Shown here piece by piece: positions 1-5,988 of a stretch of 9,589 bases of DNA. How positions within the stretch are numbered: position 1 is the stretch's first letter; each line of letters begins with the position of its first letter. The position numbers and the translations under genes were made by a program. The notes under the pieces were generated by a model, which saw nothing but the letters and a program-made list of their open reading frames with translations, searched no databases and was not told the origin of the DNA. Source of the stretch: Candidatus Parcubacteria bacterium (lineage in GTDB: Bacteria; Patescibacteriota; Minisyncoccia; UBA6257; JAPLYJ01). The stretch spans positions 1 to 9,589 of the forward strand of contig JAPLYJ010000071.1 of the NCBI GenBank assembly GCA_026395655.1, in the 5' to 3' direction.

Positions 1-2
1 AT

Positions 3-110
3 AACATACGGCCACATCAAGCATTGGGACAGCTTACGCCAGCAGAATATTCTTTGAAGCTGAAAACTCAGCTTCTTCCCACTAAAGATTTCATTGTCTT
101 ACAAACTTAA
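3..110 (+). CDS. C-terminal end of an IS3/IS481-type integrase (transposase), cut by the window edge
   Basis: Reading frame 3 is open from the first base and ends with TAA at 108-110, giving 35 residues. It contains RPHQALGQLTPAEY at 9-50. That is the signature found at the C-terminal end of DDE integrase-core (rve) transposases of the IS3 and IS481 families, where a typical form is NxxRPHxALGxLTPxEY. The rest of the protein, including the DDE residues, lies outside the window, so whether the enzyme is intact cannot be judged. The tail after the motif is about 20 residues, normal for these families. IS3 and IS481 cannot be separated on this fragment. The gene marks the right side of an insertion sequence entering from the left. 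Confidence 0.8.
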   Translation, partial: NIRPHQALGQLTPAEYSLKLKTQLLPTKDFIVLQT

Positions 111-114
111 CAAG

Positions 115-141
115 TGTAACATATGTATCTGAACCTTTACA
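115..141 (+). mobile_element. Possible right terminal inverted repeat of the insertion sequence
   Basis: The segment lies just after the integrase stop codon. It starts TGTAAC and ends TTTACA, so read from the other strand it begins TGTAAAGG. Terminal repeats of IS481 and some IS3-group elements begin with TGT and sit within tens of bases of the transposase stop. The left end and any target-site duplication are outside the window, so this is a positional inference only. Confidence 0.35.
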
Positions 142-152
142 TGATATAAGAA

Positions 153-177
153 AGCGCACTCGATATTCGAGTGCGCT
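153..177 (-). terminator. Perfect 11-bp hairpin, intrinsic terminator, probably bidirectional
   Basis: AGCGCACTCGA (153-163) and TCGAGTGCGCT (167-177) pair perfectly around a three-base loop. On the - strand the stem is followed by TTCTTATAT, a usable U-rich tail, and it begins 7 bases after the stop codon of the gene at 184-780. On the + strand the stem is followed by a T-rich stretch, so it could also stop transcription leaving the insertion sequence. It sits between two convergent genes, which fits a shared terminator. Confidence 0.8.
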
Positions 178-183
178 GTATGT

Positions 184-780
184 TTATTTTAGAGATCCTC
201 GCATTTCAGTCAAGGCGAGGAAGTGCTTGTTATCTGGTTCTTTACCGAGCCAGCTTCCTACCTCTTTCTTTCCGATTTTGATGGATATTTTAAATCCGGG
301 AGTGGAGAGAAGCCTCTGATTAAAATGACGCCACCACCAAGATAAAGGCAGAGGATTCTTGTATGTTCGTATGCTAGAAATTTCACAATTTTCGCATACG
401 ATACAATTATTTGTAGGGAAACAACATTCTTTTTTCCCAACATCTATCAAGAGAGTCTCTCCTGTAAGGACTCCGAGATAAAATAATTCTTTGATCTCGA
501 AGCGTTTTTCATACATAATCTCTTGTTTGATCAAAAGAACTATGTGTGAACCAATCTGGTTATAGAGGCGTAATTCAATTCCCCTATAAAAAGCCTCTAG
601 GTGTTTATTAAAAGAGTTGGCCTCCAAGAAAACTAGATCTCGGATAGGGTCTCCTGTGGATACTCCTTTTTCTAATAATTTAACTACAGCACCCTCATAT
701 TTTTCGGCCATGTCTGCATAGTACTTAGCTTTCCCCCTAAACCGGGAAATTTTTTCGAGATTCTCGAGAATATTTTCCAC
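184..780 (-). CDS. Hypothetical protein with a Cys cluster, 198 residues
   Basis: I do not recognise this protein. The start is GTG at 780-778, chosen because AGGAGG (788-793) lies seven bases upstream, the only strong Shine-Dalgarno site in the window. The N-terminal half (residues 1-100) looks helical and charged. The middle has five cysteines: C119, C120, C126, C129 and C132. The C-x2-C-x2-C part could bind a metal or form a small zinc-ribbon-like knuckle. A run of three tryptophans follows at 148-150, and the tail is basic. No signal peptide or membrane segment is evident, so it is probably cytosolic. Three 60-base lines inside the gene have 24-27 G+C (40-45%), clearly above the copper and restriction genes. 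The gene is monocistronic, ends at a hairpin terminator and faces an insertion sequence, which is consistent with acquired DNA. Function is unknown. Confidence 0.7.
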   Translation of the reverse strand: MENILENLEKISRFRGKAKYYADMAEKYEGAVVKLLEKGVSTGDPIRDLVFLEANSFNKHLEAFYRGIELRLYNQIGSHIVLLIKQEIMYEKRFEIKELFYLGVLTGETLLIDVGKKECCFPTNNCIVCENCEISSIRTYKNPLPLSWWWRHFNQRLLSTPGFKISIKIGKKEVGSWLGKEPDNKHFLALTEMRGSLK

Positions 781-787
781 CTCTTTG

Positions 788-793
788 CCTCCT
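788..793 (-). promoter_or_regulatory. Strong Shine-Dalgarno site deciding the GTG start
   Basis: On the - strand AGGAGG is placed seven bases before GTG at 780-778. It is a full match to the anti-SD consensus. None of the other genes in the window has a comparable site. Confidence 0.85.
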
Positions 794-824
794 CTTTTAA
801 TATGTCTTAAGAACTTTTATTAAA

Positions 825-850
825 TTGACATAAAAACATTAATCTGTCAA
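825..850. repeat. Inverted repeat TTGACA-N14-TGTCAA between two - strand genes
   Basis: TTGACA at 825-830 and TGTCAA at 845-850 form a six-base inverted repeat with a 14-base AT-rich centre. Read on the - strand, the outer copy is a consensus -35 box about 65 bases upstream of the GTG of the gene at 184-780. The best -10 candidates downstream (CAATTT at 17 bases, TTTAAT at 20 bases) are weak. It could be the promoter of that gene, or an operator. It may also be chance in AT-rich DNA. Confidence 0.3.
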
Positions 851-869
851 ATTTTGATAATTTGGTTAA

Positions 870-1598
870 TTAAACAATTTTTTTTAATAAATTTAAATTT
901 TCTTGTAATACTTTTATTACTTCTTTTTCATTATATACATCATTAAAAGCTTTGGGGCACAGCTCTAAACAATAATCAACATTCTTATGAAAAGATAACA
1001 CTTTTTTAAAGAAGTCTTTTTTAGTTGTTATACCTAAATGATCTTCTTCCCCGTTCCATAAGGAAACGTGGAATTGTTTAATATTATTTAATTTTTGGAC
1101 AATATTAATAGTATCAACTCCCGATCTATCTGCGTGTGCTATGTCAAAACAAATATTTGGGATTTTATTAAGTTGATTGTAAGAGACAACAGGGCCTGCT
1201 AAGGTTCTCTTGTAATGAACATTTTCAAAAAGTATGGTCGTTTGGTCGTTTGTAAATTTATTTACGTCTTTTTTATACCATTTTATATAGTCTAATTGAT
1301 TTAAGCGGGGAATATGGACAATGACATTTTTAACATTATGAGCGTTAGCTAAATTTACAATCTTATCAAAATCGTAGGGATTATTTTCAAATTCAAAGGG
1401 AACATGAATGGAACGTATTAATAATTTATATTTGTTAGATAGATGTTTCACATAAGGAATATCCCAAGTGTCATAATAGGCATTGTCAGTTTTAGATCTG
1501 AGCATTAATTCCAATCCTTTAAACCCCGCCTCTTTAGCTAATGAGAATATTCTTTCTAGGCCATAGGGATATAACGAAGCTGTTGATAGAGTAATCAT
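870..1598 (-). CDS. Sugar phosphate isomerase/epimerase family protein (TIM barrel, xylose isomerase-like/endonuclease IV-like)
   Basis: This 242-residue protein is probably a soluble single-domain TIM barrel of the AP_endonuc_2 / xylose-isomerase-like superfamily, usually a metal-dependent isomerase or epimerase. The barrel signature is visible in order: GFKGLELML at 25-33; IRSIHVPF with H65; VIVHIPR with H95; ILFENVH with E125 and H128; ICFDIAHAD with D152 and H155; FHVSLWNG with H177; YCLELCP with E212. E125, D152, H177 and E212 match the usual metal-ligand pattern. At 242 residues it is slightly shorter than the typical 260-290. The substrate cannot be told; a sugar, inosose or hydroxypyruvate type is possible, and a nuclease role is less likely because endonuclease IV has more His/Asp ligands. 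The start is ATG at 1598-1596 with no Shine-Dalgarno site. It is transcribed divergently from csoR. No strong terminator is visible after its stop. Confidence 0.85.
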   Translation of the reverse strand: MITLSTASLYPYGLERIFSLAKEAGFKGLELMLRSKTDNAYYDTWDIPYVKHLSNKYKLLIRSIHVPFEFENNPYDFDKIVNLANAHNVKNVIVHIPRLNQLDYIKWYKKDVNKFTNDQTTILFENVHYKRTLAGPVVSYNQLNKIPNICFDIAHADRSGVDTINIVQKLNNIKQFHVSLWNGEEDHLGITTKKDFFKKVLSFHKNVDYCLELCPKAFNDVYNEKEVIKVLQENLNLLKKIV

Positions 1599-1693
1599 AT
1601 GTTTTTATTTTTAACATTTTTGAAGACTAAATTCAAACTTGATATTTTTTTATCTTTTTAAGTTTTGCATGAAAGTTGGGAGATTAGTAGGAG

Positions 1694-1724
1694 ATTATAA
1701 ATTAAAAACAAGGGCTATTGACAA
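1694..1724 (-). promoter_or_regulatory. Possible promoter of the epimerase gene
   Basis: On the - strand a perfect TATAAT (1699-1694) is preceded, 19 bases away, by TTGTCA (1724-1719). The spacing is long, and the implied leader is roughly 90 bases. The -35 element overlaps the -35 box of the csoR promoter on the other strand, so the two promoters would be back to back. Confidence 0.3.
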
Positions 1725-1745
1725 ATATTTTCTAATGACTACAAT
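1718..1745 (+). promoter_or_regulatory. Sigma70-type promoter of the copper operon
   Basis: A consensus -35 TTGACA (1718-1723) is followed after 16 bases by TACAAT (1740-1745), five of six matches to the -10 consensus. The expected start of transcription is near 1752, giving a leader of about 50 bases before the csoR ATG. The site lies in the 203-base gap between the divergent epimerase and csoR genes. Nothing else in that gap looks like a gene. Confidence 0.7.
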
Positions 1746-1746
1746 G

Positions 1747-1770
1747 TACCTATACCTATGGTAGGGGTAT
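1747..1770. promoter_or_regulatory. csoR operator: CsoR-type copper operator
   Basis: The segment reads TACCTATACC, TATGG, then TAGGGGTAT. It contains ATACC (1752-1756) paired with GGTAT (1766-1770), and a nested perfect palindrome TACC-TAT-GGTA at 1753-1763. CsoR operators are short palindromes with TACC/GGTA arms around G- and C-rich tracts, so the match in sequence and position is good. It covers the predicted transcription start, where bound apo-CsoR would block initiation and Cu(I) would release it. The assignment rests on pattern and on csoR being the first gene downstream. Confidence 0.65.
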
Positions 1771-1801
1771 AAATAAAGTAATTAACCAATAATTAAAAAA
1801 T

Positions 1802-2074
1802 ATGACTATTTCAAAGGAAAAAACGCTCATTAACTTTAAGAAAGCCCAAAGTTTGATATCCAAAATCATTAAAATGGTAGAGGGCAATGAATATTGTATT
1901 AATATCATGCAGCAGAATTTAGCAACAATAGGGCTTTTAAAGTCAGCGCATCAAATGCTGATGGAAAATCATTTTAATACCTGTTTTAAGACAGCTATGG
2001 AAGTAAAGAACGAGAAAAAGAAACAGGAAATGATTCAAGAGATTCTAAAGGTTACCAAGTTGTTCAATAAATAA
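1802..2074 (+). CDS. csoR: Copper-sensing repressor CsoR (DUF156 family)
   Basis: This 90-residue all-helical protein is a cytosolic DNA-binding repressor that releases its operator when it binds Cu(I). The ligand set is complete: C32, H57 and C61 have the same 25 and 4 residue spacing as C36-H61-C65 in Mycobacterium tuberculosis CsoR, and Y31 precedes the first Cys as in the family. This trio argues for copper rather than nickel/cobalt (RcnR has His at the third place) or persulfide sensing (CstR lacks the His). The first helix is divergent: the usual R-I-E-G-Q motif is replaced by a Lys-rich stretch around residues 13-27 (KKAQSL...KMVEGN). The start is ATG with an A-rich leader and no Shine-Dalgarno site. 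It is the first gene of the operon, nine bases before the next gene, and probably represses itself and the three genes after it. Confidence 0.88.
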   Translation: MTISKEKTLINFKKAQSLISKIIKMVEGNEYCINIMQQNLATIGLLKSAHQMLMENHFNTCFKTAMEVKNEKKKQEMIQEILKVTKLFNK

Positions 2075-2083
2075 TTAAATTAC

Positions 2084-3520
2084 ATGGATAAAAGAATTAA
2101 ACAGCATGTTTATCATGTTGGAGGGACTCATTGCGCTTCTTGTGAAGTTTTGATTGAAAAAAGATTATTAGAATCGGATAATATAAAATCAGTTGAGGTT
2201 TCTGCGAGTAAAGGTGAGGCATTAATTAATTACGAAGGTGAAAAACCAAGCATCGATGAATTAAATGAAATTTTTAAAAGAGAAGGATATACTTTTTCTG
2301 ATCAACCTAAAAAAGTAATAAACAATTTTAAACCAAAAGAATTATTTATTACTCTTGTTATAGGGTTATTGATTATTATCGGTTTTATCGGATTGAATAA
2401 ATTAGGATTGTCGGGGTTGATAAATGTTAGCTCAAAATCATCTTTACCGATGTTCTTTGTCTTTGGTTTGATAGCTGGTATTTCTAGCTGTGCAGCCTTA
2501 GTGGGAGGGATAATACTTTCCATGTCAAAACAATGGATGCAATTATATTCAGATACAGATTCTACTTGGAAGAAAATTCAACCTCATTTGATTTTTAATG
2601 TTGGTAGACTTATTTCTTATACTGTTTTTGGGATGGTATTAGGGGCGATTGGCAGTAAATTAAATTTTTCTTTAAAATTTGGACCAATTCTAGTTATAGC
2701 TGTTTCTGTCATGATGATTTTTTTAGCTTTTCAGATGTTTGGCTTAAAAGCATTTAGAAAGTTTCAATTTACGCTGCCAAAATTCATTATAAGATTTATC
2801 GCTAATGAATCTAATTTTAAGGGTCGTTATATGCCCTTTATAATGGGCGCTTTTACTTTTTTTCTGCCTTGTGGGTTTACCATAACAGCTCAAGGGCTGG
2901 CTTTAATATCTGGTAGTGCTATTCAGGGAGCCTTAATCATGTTTTTGTTCGCCTTAGGAACTTTACCCATGCTTTCAATTATTGGCTTATCCAGTGTTAA
3001 ATTTTCCCAAAAACCTCATTTATTTGGAAGATTTCTGAAAGTTGCTGGAATTTTAGTTTTATTCTTTGCTCTCTATAACATTAATTTTCAATTAAATGTC
3101 TTAGGGGCTTCTAGTTTAAGTGATTTAAAGATTAATTCTAATCAATCTCCCAATATTGTAAAAGACAATTCGGTTTCAAACGAAGAAGGATTGCCTCCCA
3201 TTATTAATGGCAAGCAAATCTTAAAAATGGACGCTTCTTCTAGTGGTTATTCACCAAACTATTTAAAAGTAAGAGTGGGTGTACCGGTAAGATGGGAAAT
3301 TACTGATAAAGGAACTAGTGGCTGTACTAACGCTATTATTTCAAAAAGCTTATTTGAAGGAAATATTCCTTTGACTTTAGGCCAAACCAGTATTAAAGAA
3401 TTTACTCCAGACAAAATAGGTAAATACAAATTTACTTGTTGGATGGGAATGATTTCTGGGATTATAGAAGTTGTAGATGGAGGTGGTATATCGTCTCAAA
3501 ATAATTCTTTAAATAATTAA
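2084..3520 (+). CDS. HMA / DsbD-like (TauE/SafE-type) membrane / cupredoxin fusion protein
   Basis: Three parts are visible in 478 residues. Residues 1-72 are a heavy-metal-associated domain with the motif GTHCASC (C17, C20), one residue off the usual GMHCASC. Residues 88-335 hold about seven hydrophobic segments (near 88-105, 121-147, 168-190, 198-222, 247-275, 279-303 and 315-335), of the DsbD_2/UreH/TauE-SafE type. C136 (SSCAALVGG) and C263 (FFLPCGFT) lie in the second and fifth of these. Residues 371-464 are a cupredoxin-like beta domain with C414 and the motif CWMGM (C452, M454, M456). An N-in topology with seven segments puts HMA in the cytosol and the cupredoxin outside. Such fusions are annotated as sulfite exporter TauE/SafE or heavy-metal transport proteins. 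The copper operon suggests copper handling or thiol electron transfer across the membrane; sulfite export is unlikely. There is no Shine-Dalgarno site. Confidence 0.82.
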   Translation: MDKRIKQHVYHVGGTHCASCEVLIEKRLLESDNIKSVEVSASKGEALINYEGEKPSIDELNEIFKREGYTFSDQPKKVINNFKPKELFITLVIGLLIIIGFIGLNKLGLSGLINVSSKSSLPMFFVFGLIAGISSCAALVGGIILSMSKQWMQLYSDTDSTWKKIQPHLIFNVGRLISYTVFGMVLGAIGSKLNFSLKFGPILVIAVSVMMIFLAFQMFGLKAFRKFQFTLPKFIIRFIANESNFKGRYMPFIMGAFTFFLPCGFTITAQGLALISGSAIQGALIMFLFALGTLPMLSIIGLSSVKFSQKPHLFGRFLKVAGILVLFFALYNINFQLNVLGASSLSDLKINSNQSPNIVKDNSVSNEEGLPPIINGKQILKMDASSSGYSPNYLKVRVGVPVRWEITDKGTSGCTNAIISKSLFEGNIPLTLGQTSIKEFTPDKIGKYKFTCWMGMISGIIEVVDGGGISSQNNSLNN

Positions 3521-3534
3521 ATAAAATTAATAAT

Positions 3535-3720
3535 ATGATTAACATAAAAAAAGAAACAACGCCTAATTTAAAAATTAAAGGCGTAGATTGCCGCGTTGAT
3601 TATCAAGAAGAGGATAACAAACAAGAAATATTCTGCCATGGTGATGCTAAATGTGACCATTGCTGCGGTATGGATGATTGTGAATGCCATAATCACATTA
3701 AATTACCAATTAAAAAATAA
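3535..3720 (+). CDS. Small Cys/His-rich protein, possible copper-binding metallothionein-like factor
   Basis: This is a 61-residue protein I cannot assign to a family. It has seven cysteines (C19, C34, C40, C43, C44, C49, C51) and four histidines (H35, H42, H52, H54). Most of them fall between residues 34 and 54, in the order CH, C, HCC, C, CH, H, with M46 among them. There is no signal peptide or membrane segment, so it is probably cytosolic. It starts 14 bases after the fusion gene and stops three bases before copA, so it is inside the operon and should be induced by copper. The inferred role is Cu(I) buffering or delivery to CopA, like a bacterial copper metallothionein, although it lacks an obvious repeat. 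A zinc-binding role cannot be excluded. The tight spacing and biased composition support a real gene. Confidence 0.7.
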   Translation: MINIKKETTPNLKIKGVDCRVDYQEEDNKQEIFCHGDAKCDHCCGMDDCECHNHIKLPIKK

Positions 3721-3723
3721 TTA

Positions 3724-5955
3724 ATGAAAAAAACTATTTTGAAAGTTTCAGGCATGCATTGTGCTTCTTGCGTGGCCAATATTGAAAATGCCCTTAAAAA
3801 AGAAGAGGGAGTTAAATCTGCCATTGTTAATTTTGTTTCAGAAAAACTCTATTTAGAATTTGATCCCATAAAAATAAGTATGGATAAAATTTTAAAAATA
3901 GTTGAAAACTTAGGCTATAAAATAACAACAGAAACTGATGAAAAAGGAACGCATGACCATCATAAAGAAGTGAAAGCACAAGAAATTAATAAATTAAAAA
4001 AACGGTTTATTTTAGCATTATTGTTTAGTTTGCCTATTCTGTATATGGCAATAAGTGAGATGTTAGAATTGTCAATTCCTGAAATTTTTGAAAATTATGG
4101 GATTATCATCCAATTTGTTCTGACAACAGTTGTTATCGTGTCTTGTTTTAACATCTGGATTTCTGGCTTTAAAAATTTGCTGCGATTAAAACCTAACATG
4201 GATTCTCTTATTTTTATCAGTACAGCTGTAGCCTATTTTTATAGTTTAGCCATTTCTATTTTGATGTTTTCGGGAATAACAATAGAAGTCTATCTTTATT
4301 ATGAAAGCGCAGCTTTAATTTTAGTTTTTATCTCTTTGGGCAAATATCTAGAAGCAATCACTAAGGGCAAAACAAGCGAGGCCATTAAGAAATTAATTGG
4401 GCTTCAGCCTAAAGAAGCTACGGTTATAAGAGATAACGAAGAAATTAAAATTCCTATTTCTGAGGTAAAAGTAGGTGATATCATTTTAGTGAAACCTGGT
4501 GAAAAAATCCCAGTAGACGGTATTGTTATTGATGGTTATTCCGCCGTTGATGAAAAAATGATTACCGGAGAAAGTATTCCTGTAGAAAAGAAAGAAGGCG
4601 ATGAAGTCATTGGTGCTACCATTAATCAAACTGGTGTTTTGAAATTTAAAGTTGTTCGAGTTGGTAAAGATACGATGTTGGCCCAGATTATCAAGATAGT
4701 GGAACAAGCTATGGGTTCAAAAGCACCTATCCAGCTTTTAGCTGACAAGGTTTCTTTTTATTTTGTTCCATCTGTAATCGTTATTGCTATCTTATCTTTT
4801 GCTACTTGGTTTTTATTAGGTCAATCTCTTGTTTTTGCTTTAACAGTTTTTGTCACTGTTTTGATTATCGCCTGCCCTTGTGTTTTAGGTTTAGCTACAC
4901 CCACCGCGGTAATGATGGGTACGGGTTTAGCAGCTAAAAATGGTATTTTAATTAAAAGTGGCAAAGCTTTAGAGATTGCTAAAAATGTAAACATTGTTAT
5001 TTTTGATAAAACAGGCACATTAACTCGCGGGGAACCAAGTGTTACTGATATTGTTCAAATTGAAGATGAAATTGATAAAAATTCTATTTTACAAATTGCT
5101 GCGTCAATAGAAAAAAATTCGGAACATCCCCTAGCTCAAGCGATAGTCAATAAAGCAAAAGAAGAAAATATTAATTTATCAGAGGTAAAAAACTTTCAAG
5201 CCATACCTGGTCATGGCGTTATAGCTGGTTGGGAAAACAAAAAAATACTTTTCGGAACAAGAAAGTTAATGATTGATAATCAAATTAATCCTAATTTGAT
5301 AGAAGAAAAAATGATTGTTTTAGAAGATCAGGGTAAAACAGTCATGATTTTAGCTCAAGATAAAGAAATTATAGGCCTTATAGCGGTAGCTGATACCTTA
5401 AAAGATTATTCCAAAGAAGCTGTTAGAATACTTCATAAAATGGGGAAAAAGGTAGTAATGATCACGGGAGATAATAAAAGGGTTGGTCAAGCTATTGCTT
5501 TGCAGGTTGGCATAGATAGGGTTTTAGCTGAGGTTTTACCTCAAGAAAAATCAGCTGAAATTAAGAAATTACAGAGTGAGGGGAATATTGTAGCTATGGT
5601 AGGCGATGGTATTAATGACGCTCCAGCTCTAGCTCAATCTGATTTAGGCATCGCCTTGGGTTCTGGTACAGATGTAGCCATGGAAACAGGGGAGATAATT
5701 TTAATCAAAGATGATTTAAGAGATGTAATTACAGCGATTGATTTAAGCAAATATACTTTAAATAAAATTAAACAAAACCTTTTTTTTTTTTTTTTTTATA
5801 ATATTATAGGTATTCCCATCGCTGCTGGTATTTTATATCCTTTTACTGGCTGGCTTTTAAATCCAACAATTGCTGCTGCTGCCATGGCTCTTTCATCAGT
5901 TAGCGTTATCTCAAATTCTCTTTTAATGAAAAGATATAGATCAAGAATTGTTTAA
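3724..5955 (+). CDS. copA: Copper-translocating P1B-type ATPase CopA
   Basis: This inner-membrane ATPase exports Cu(I) from the cytosol at the cost of ATP. At 743 residues it is a normal length for the single-HMA form. Features in order: HMA domain 1-70 with GMHCASC (C13, C16); a His-bearing linker (H77, H79, H80); transmembrane helices from about 95; actuator motif TGES at 281-284; the transport motif CPC at 384-386; phosphorylation motif DKTGT at 428-432 (D428); HP at 468-469; TGDN at 581-584; GDGIND at 627-632; and the Cu(I) partners Y692, N693, M721 and S725 in the last helices. CPC with YN and M-x2-SS marks the Cu(I)/Ag(I) subtype 1B-1. Residues 687-691 are five Phe where the family usually has a mixed FWAFI-like segment; they are encoded by an 18-T run. 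It is the last gene of the csoR operon and has no Shine-Dalgarno site. Confidence 0.95.
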   Translation: MKKTILKVSGMHCASCVANIENALKKEEGVKSAIVNFVSEKLYLEFDPIKISMDKILKIVENLGYKITTETDEKGTHDHHKEVKAQEINKLKKRFILALLFSLPILYMAISEMLELSIPEIFENYGIIIQFVLTTVVIVSCFNIWISGFKNLLRLKPNMDSLIFISTAVAYFYSLAISILMFSGITIEVYLYYESAALILVFISLGKYLEAITKGKTSEAIKKLIGLQPKEATVIRDNEEIKIPISEVKVGDIILVKPGEKIPVDGIVIDGYSAVDEKMITGESIPVEKKEGDEVIGATINQTGVLKFKVVRVGKDTMLAQIIKIVEQAMGSKAPIQLLADKVSFYFVPSVIVIAILSFATWFLLGQSLVFALTVFVTVLIIACPCVLGLATPTAVMMGTGLAAKNGILIKSGKALEIAKNVNIVIFDKTGTLTRGEPSVTDIVQIEDEIDKNSILQIAASIEKNSEHPLAQAIVNKAKEENINLSEVKNFQAIPGHGVIAGWENKKILFGTRKLMIDNQINPNLIEEKMIVLEDQGKTVMILAQDKEIIGLIAVADTLKDYSKEAVRILHKMGKKVVMITGDNKRVGQAIALQVGIDRVLAEVLPQEKSAEIKKLQSEGNIVAMVGDGINDAPALAQSDLGIALGSGTDVAMETGEIILIKDDLRDVITAIDLSKYTLNKIKQNLFFFFFYNIIGIPIAAGILYPFTGWLLNPTIAAAAMALSSVSVISNSLLMKRYRSRIV
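5780..5797 (+). repeat. Uninterrupted run of 18 T inside copA
   Basis: The run spans the end of a CTT codon, five TTT codons and the first base of TAT, coding for Leu, five Phe and Tyr. With one T fewer the frame reads three more codons and then TAG; with one T more it reads one codon and then TAA. It is followed by TATAATATTATA, a perfect 12-base palindrome (5797-5808). Runs this long are slippage-prone in replication and also in sequencing. Confidence 0.95.
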
Positions 5956-5988
5956 AAGTTGGTCGCAATTGTTTTTGTTACTTCTTTT

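Noticed and set aside
197..220. CCTCGC/GCGAGG hairpin as a terminator
   Set aside because: It lies within the end of the coding region and lacks a T-rich tail; the 153-177 hairpin is far better.
258..443. 61-codon open frame inside the 184-780 gene
   Set aside because: It is on the same strand in another frame, without a ribosome site, while the longer frame has AGGAGG and a terminator.
2302..2523. Open frame on the - strand within the HMA/DsbD-like/cupredoxin gene
   Set aside because: It is antisense to membrane-segment codons, and its Ile/Pro/Asn-rich translation is typical of a shadow frame.
4486..5018. Open frames on the - strand within copA
   Set aside because: They lie opposite the actuator and CPC regions of CopA, are short, and have no start signal or known motif.
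5780..5808. Poly-T run plus TATAATATTATA as a terminator or internal promoter
   Set aside because: The run lies inside an intact copA frame with no GC stem before it, and there is no -35 box at a proper distance from TATAAT.
5956..5988. Bidirectional terminator between copA and the nucleotidyltransferase gene
   Set aside because: T-rich stretches are present, but I see no convincing GC stem in these 33 bases.
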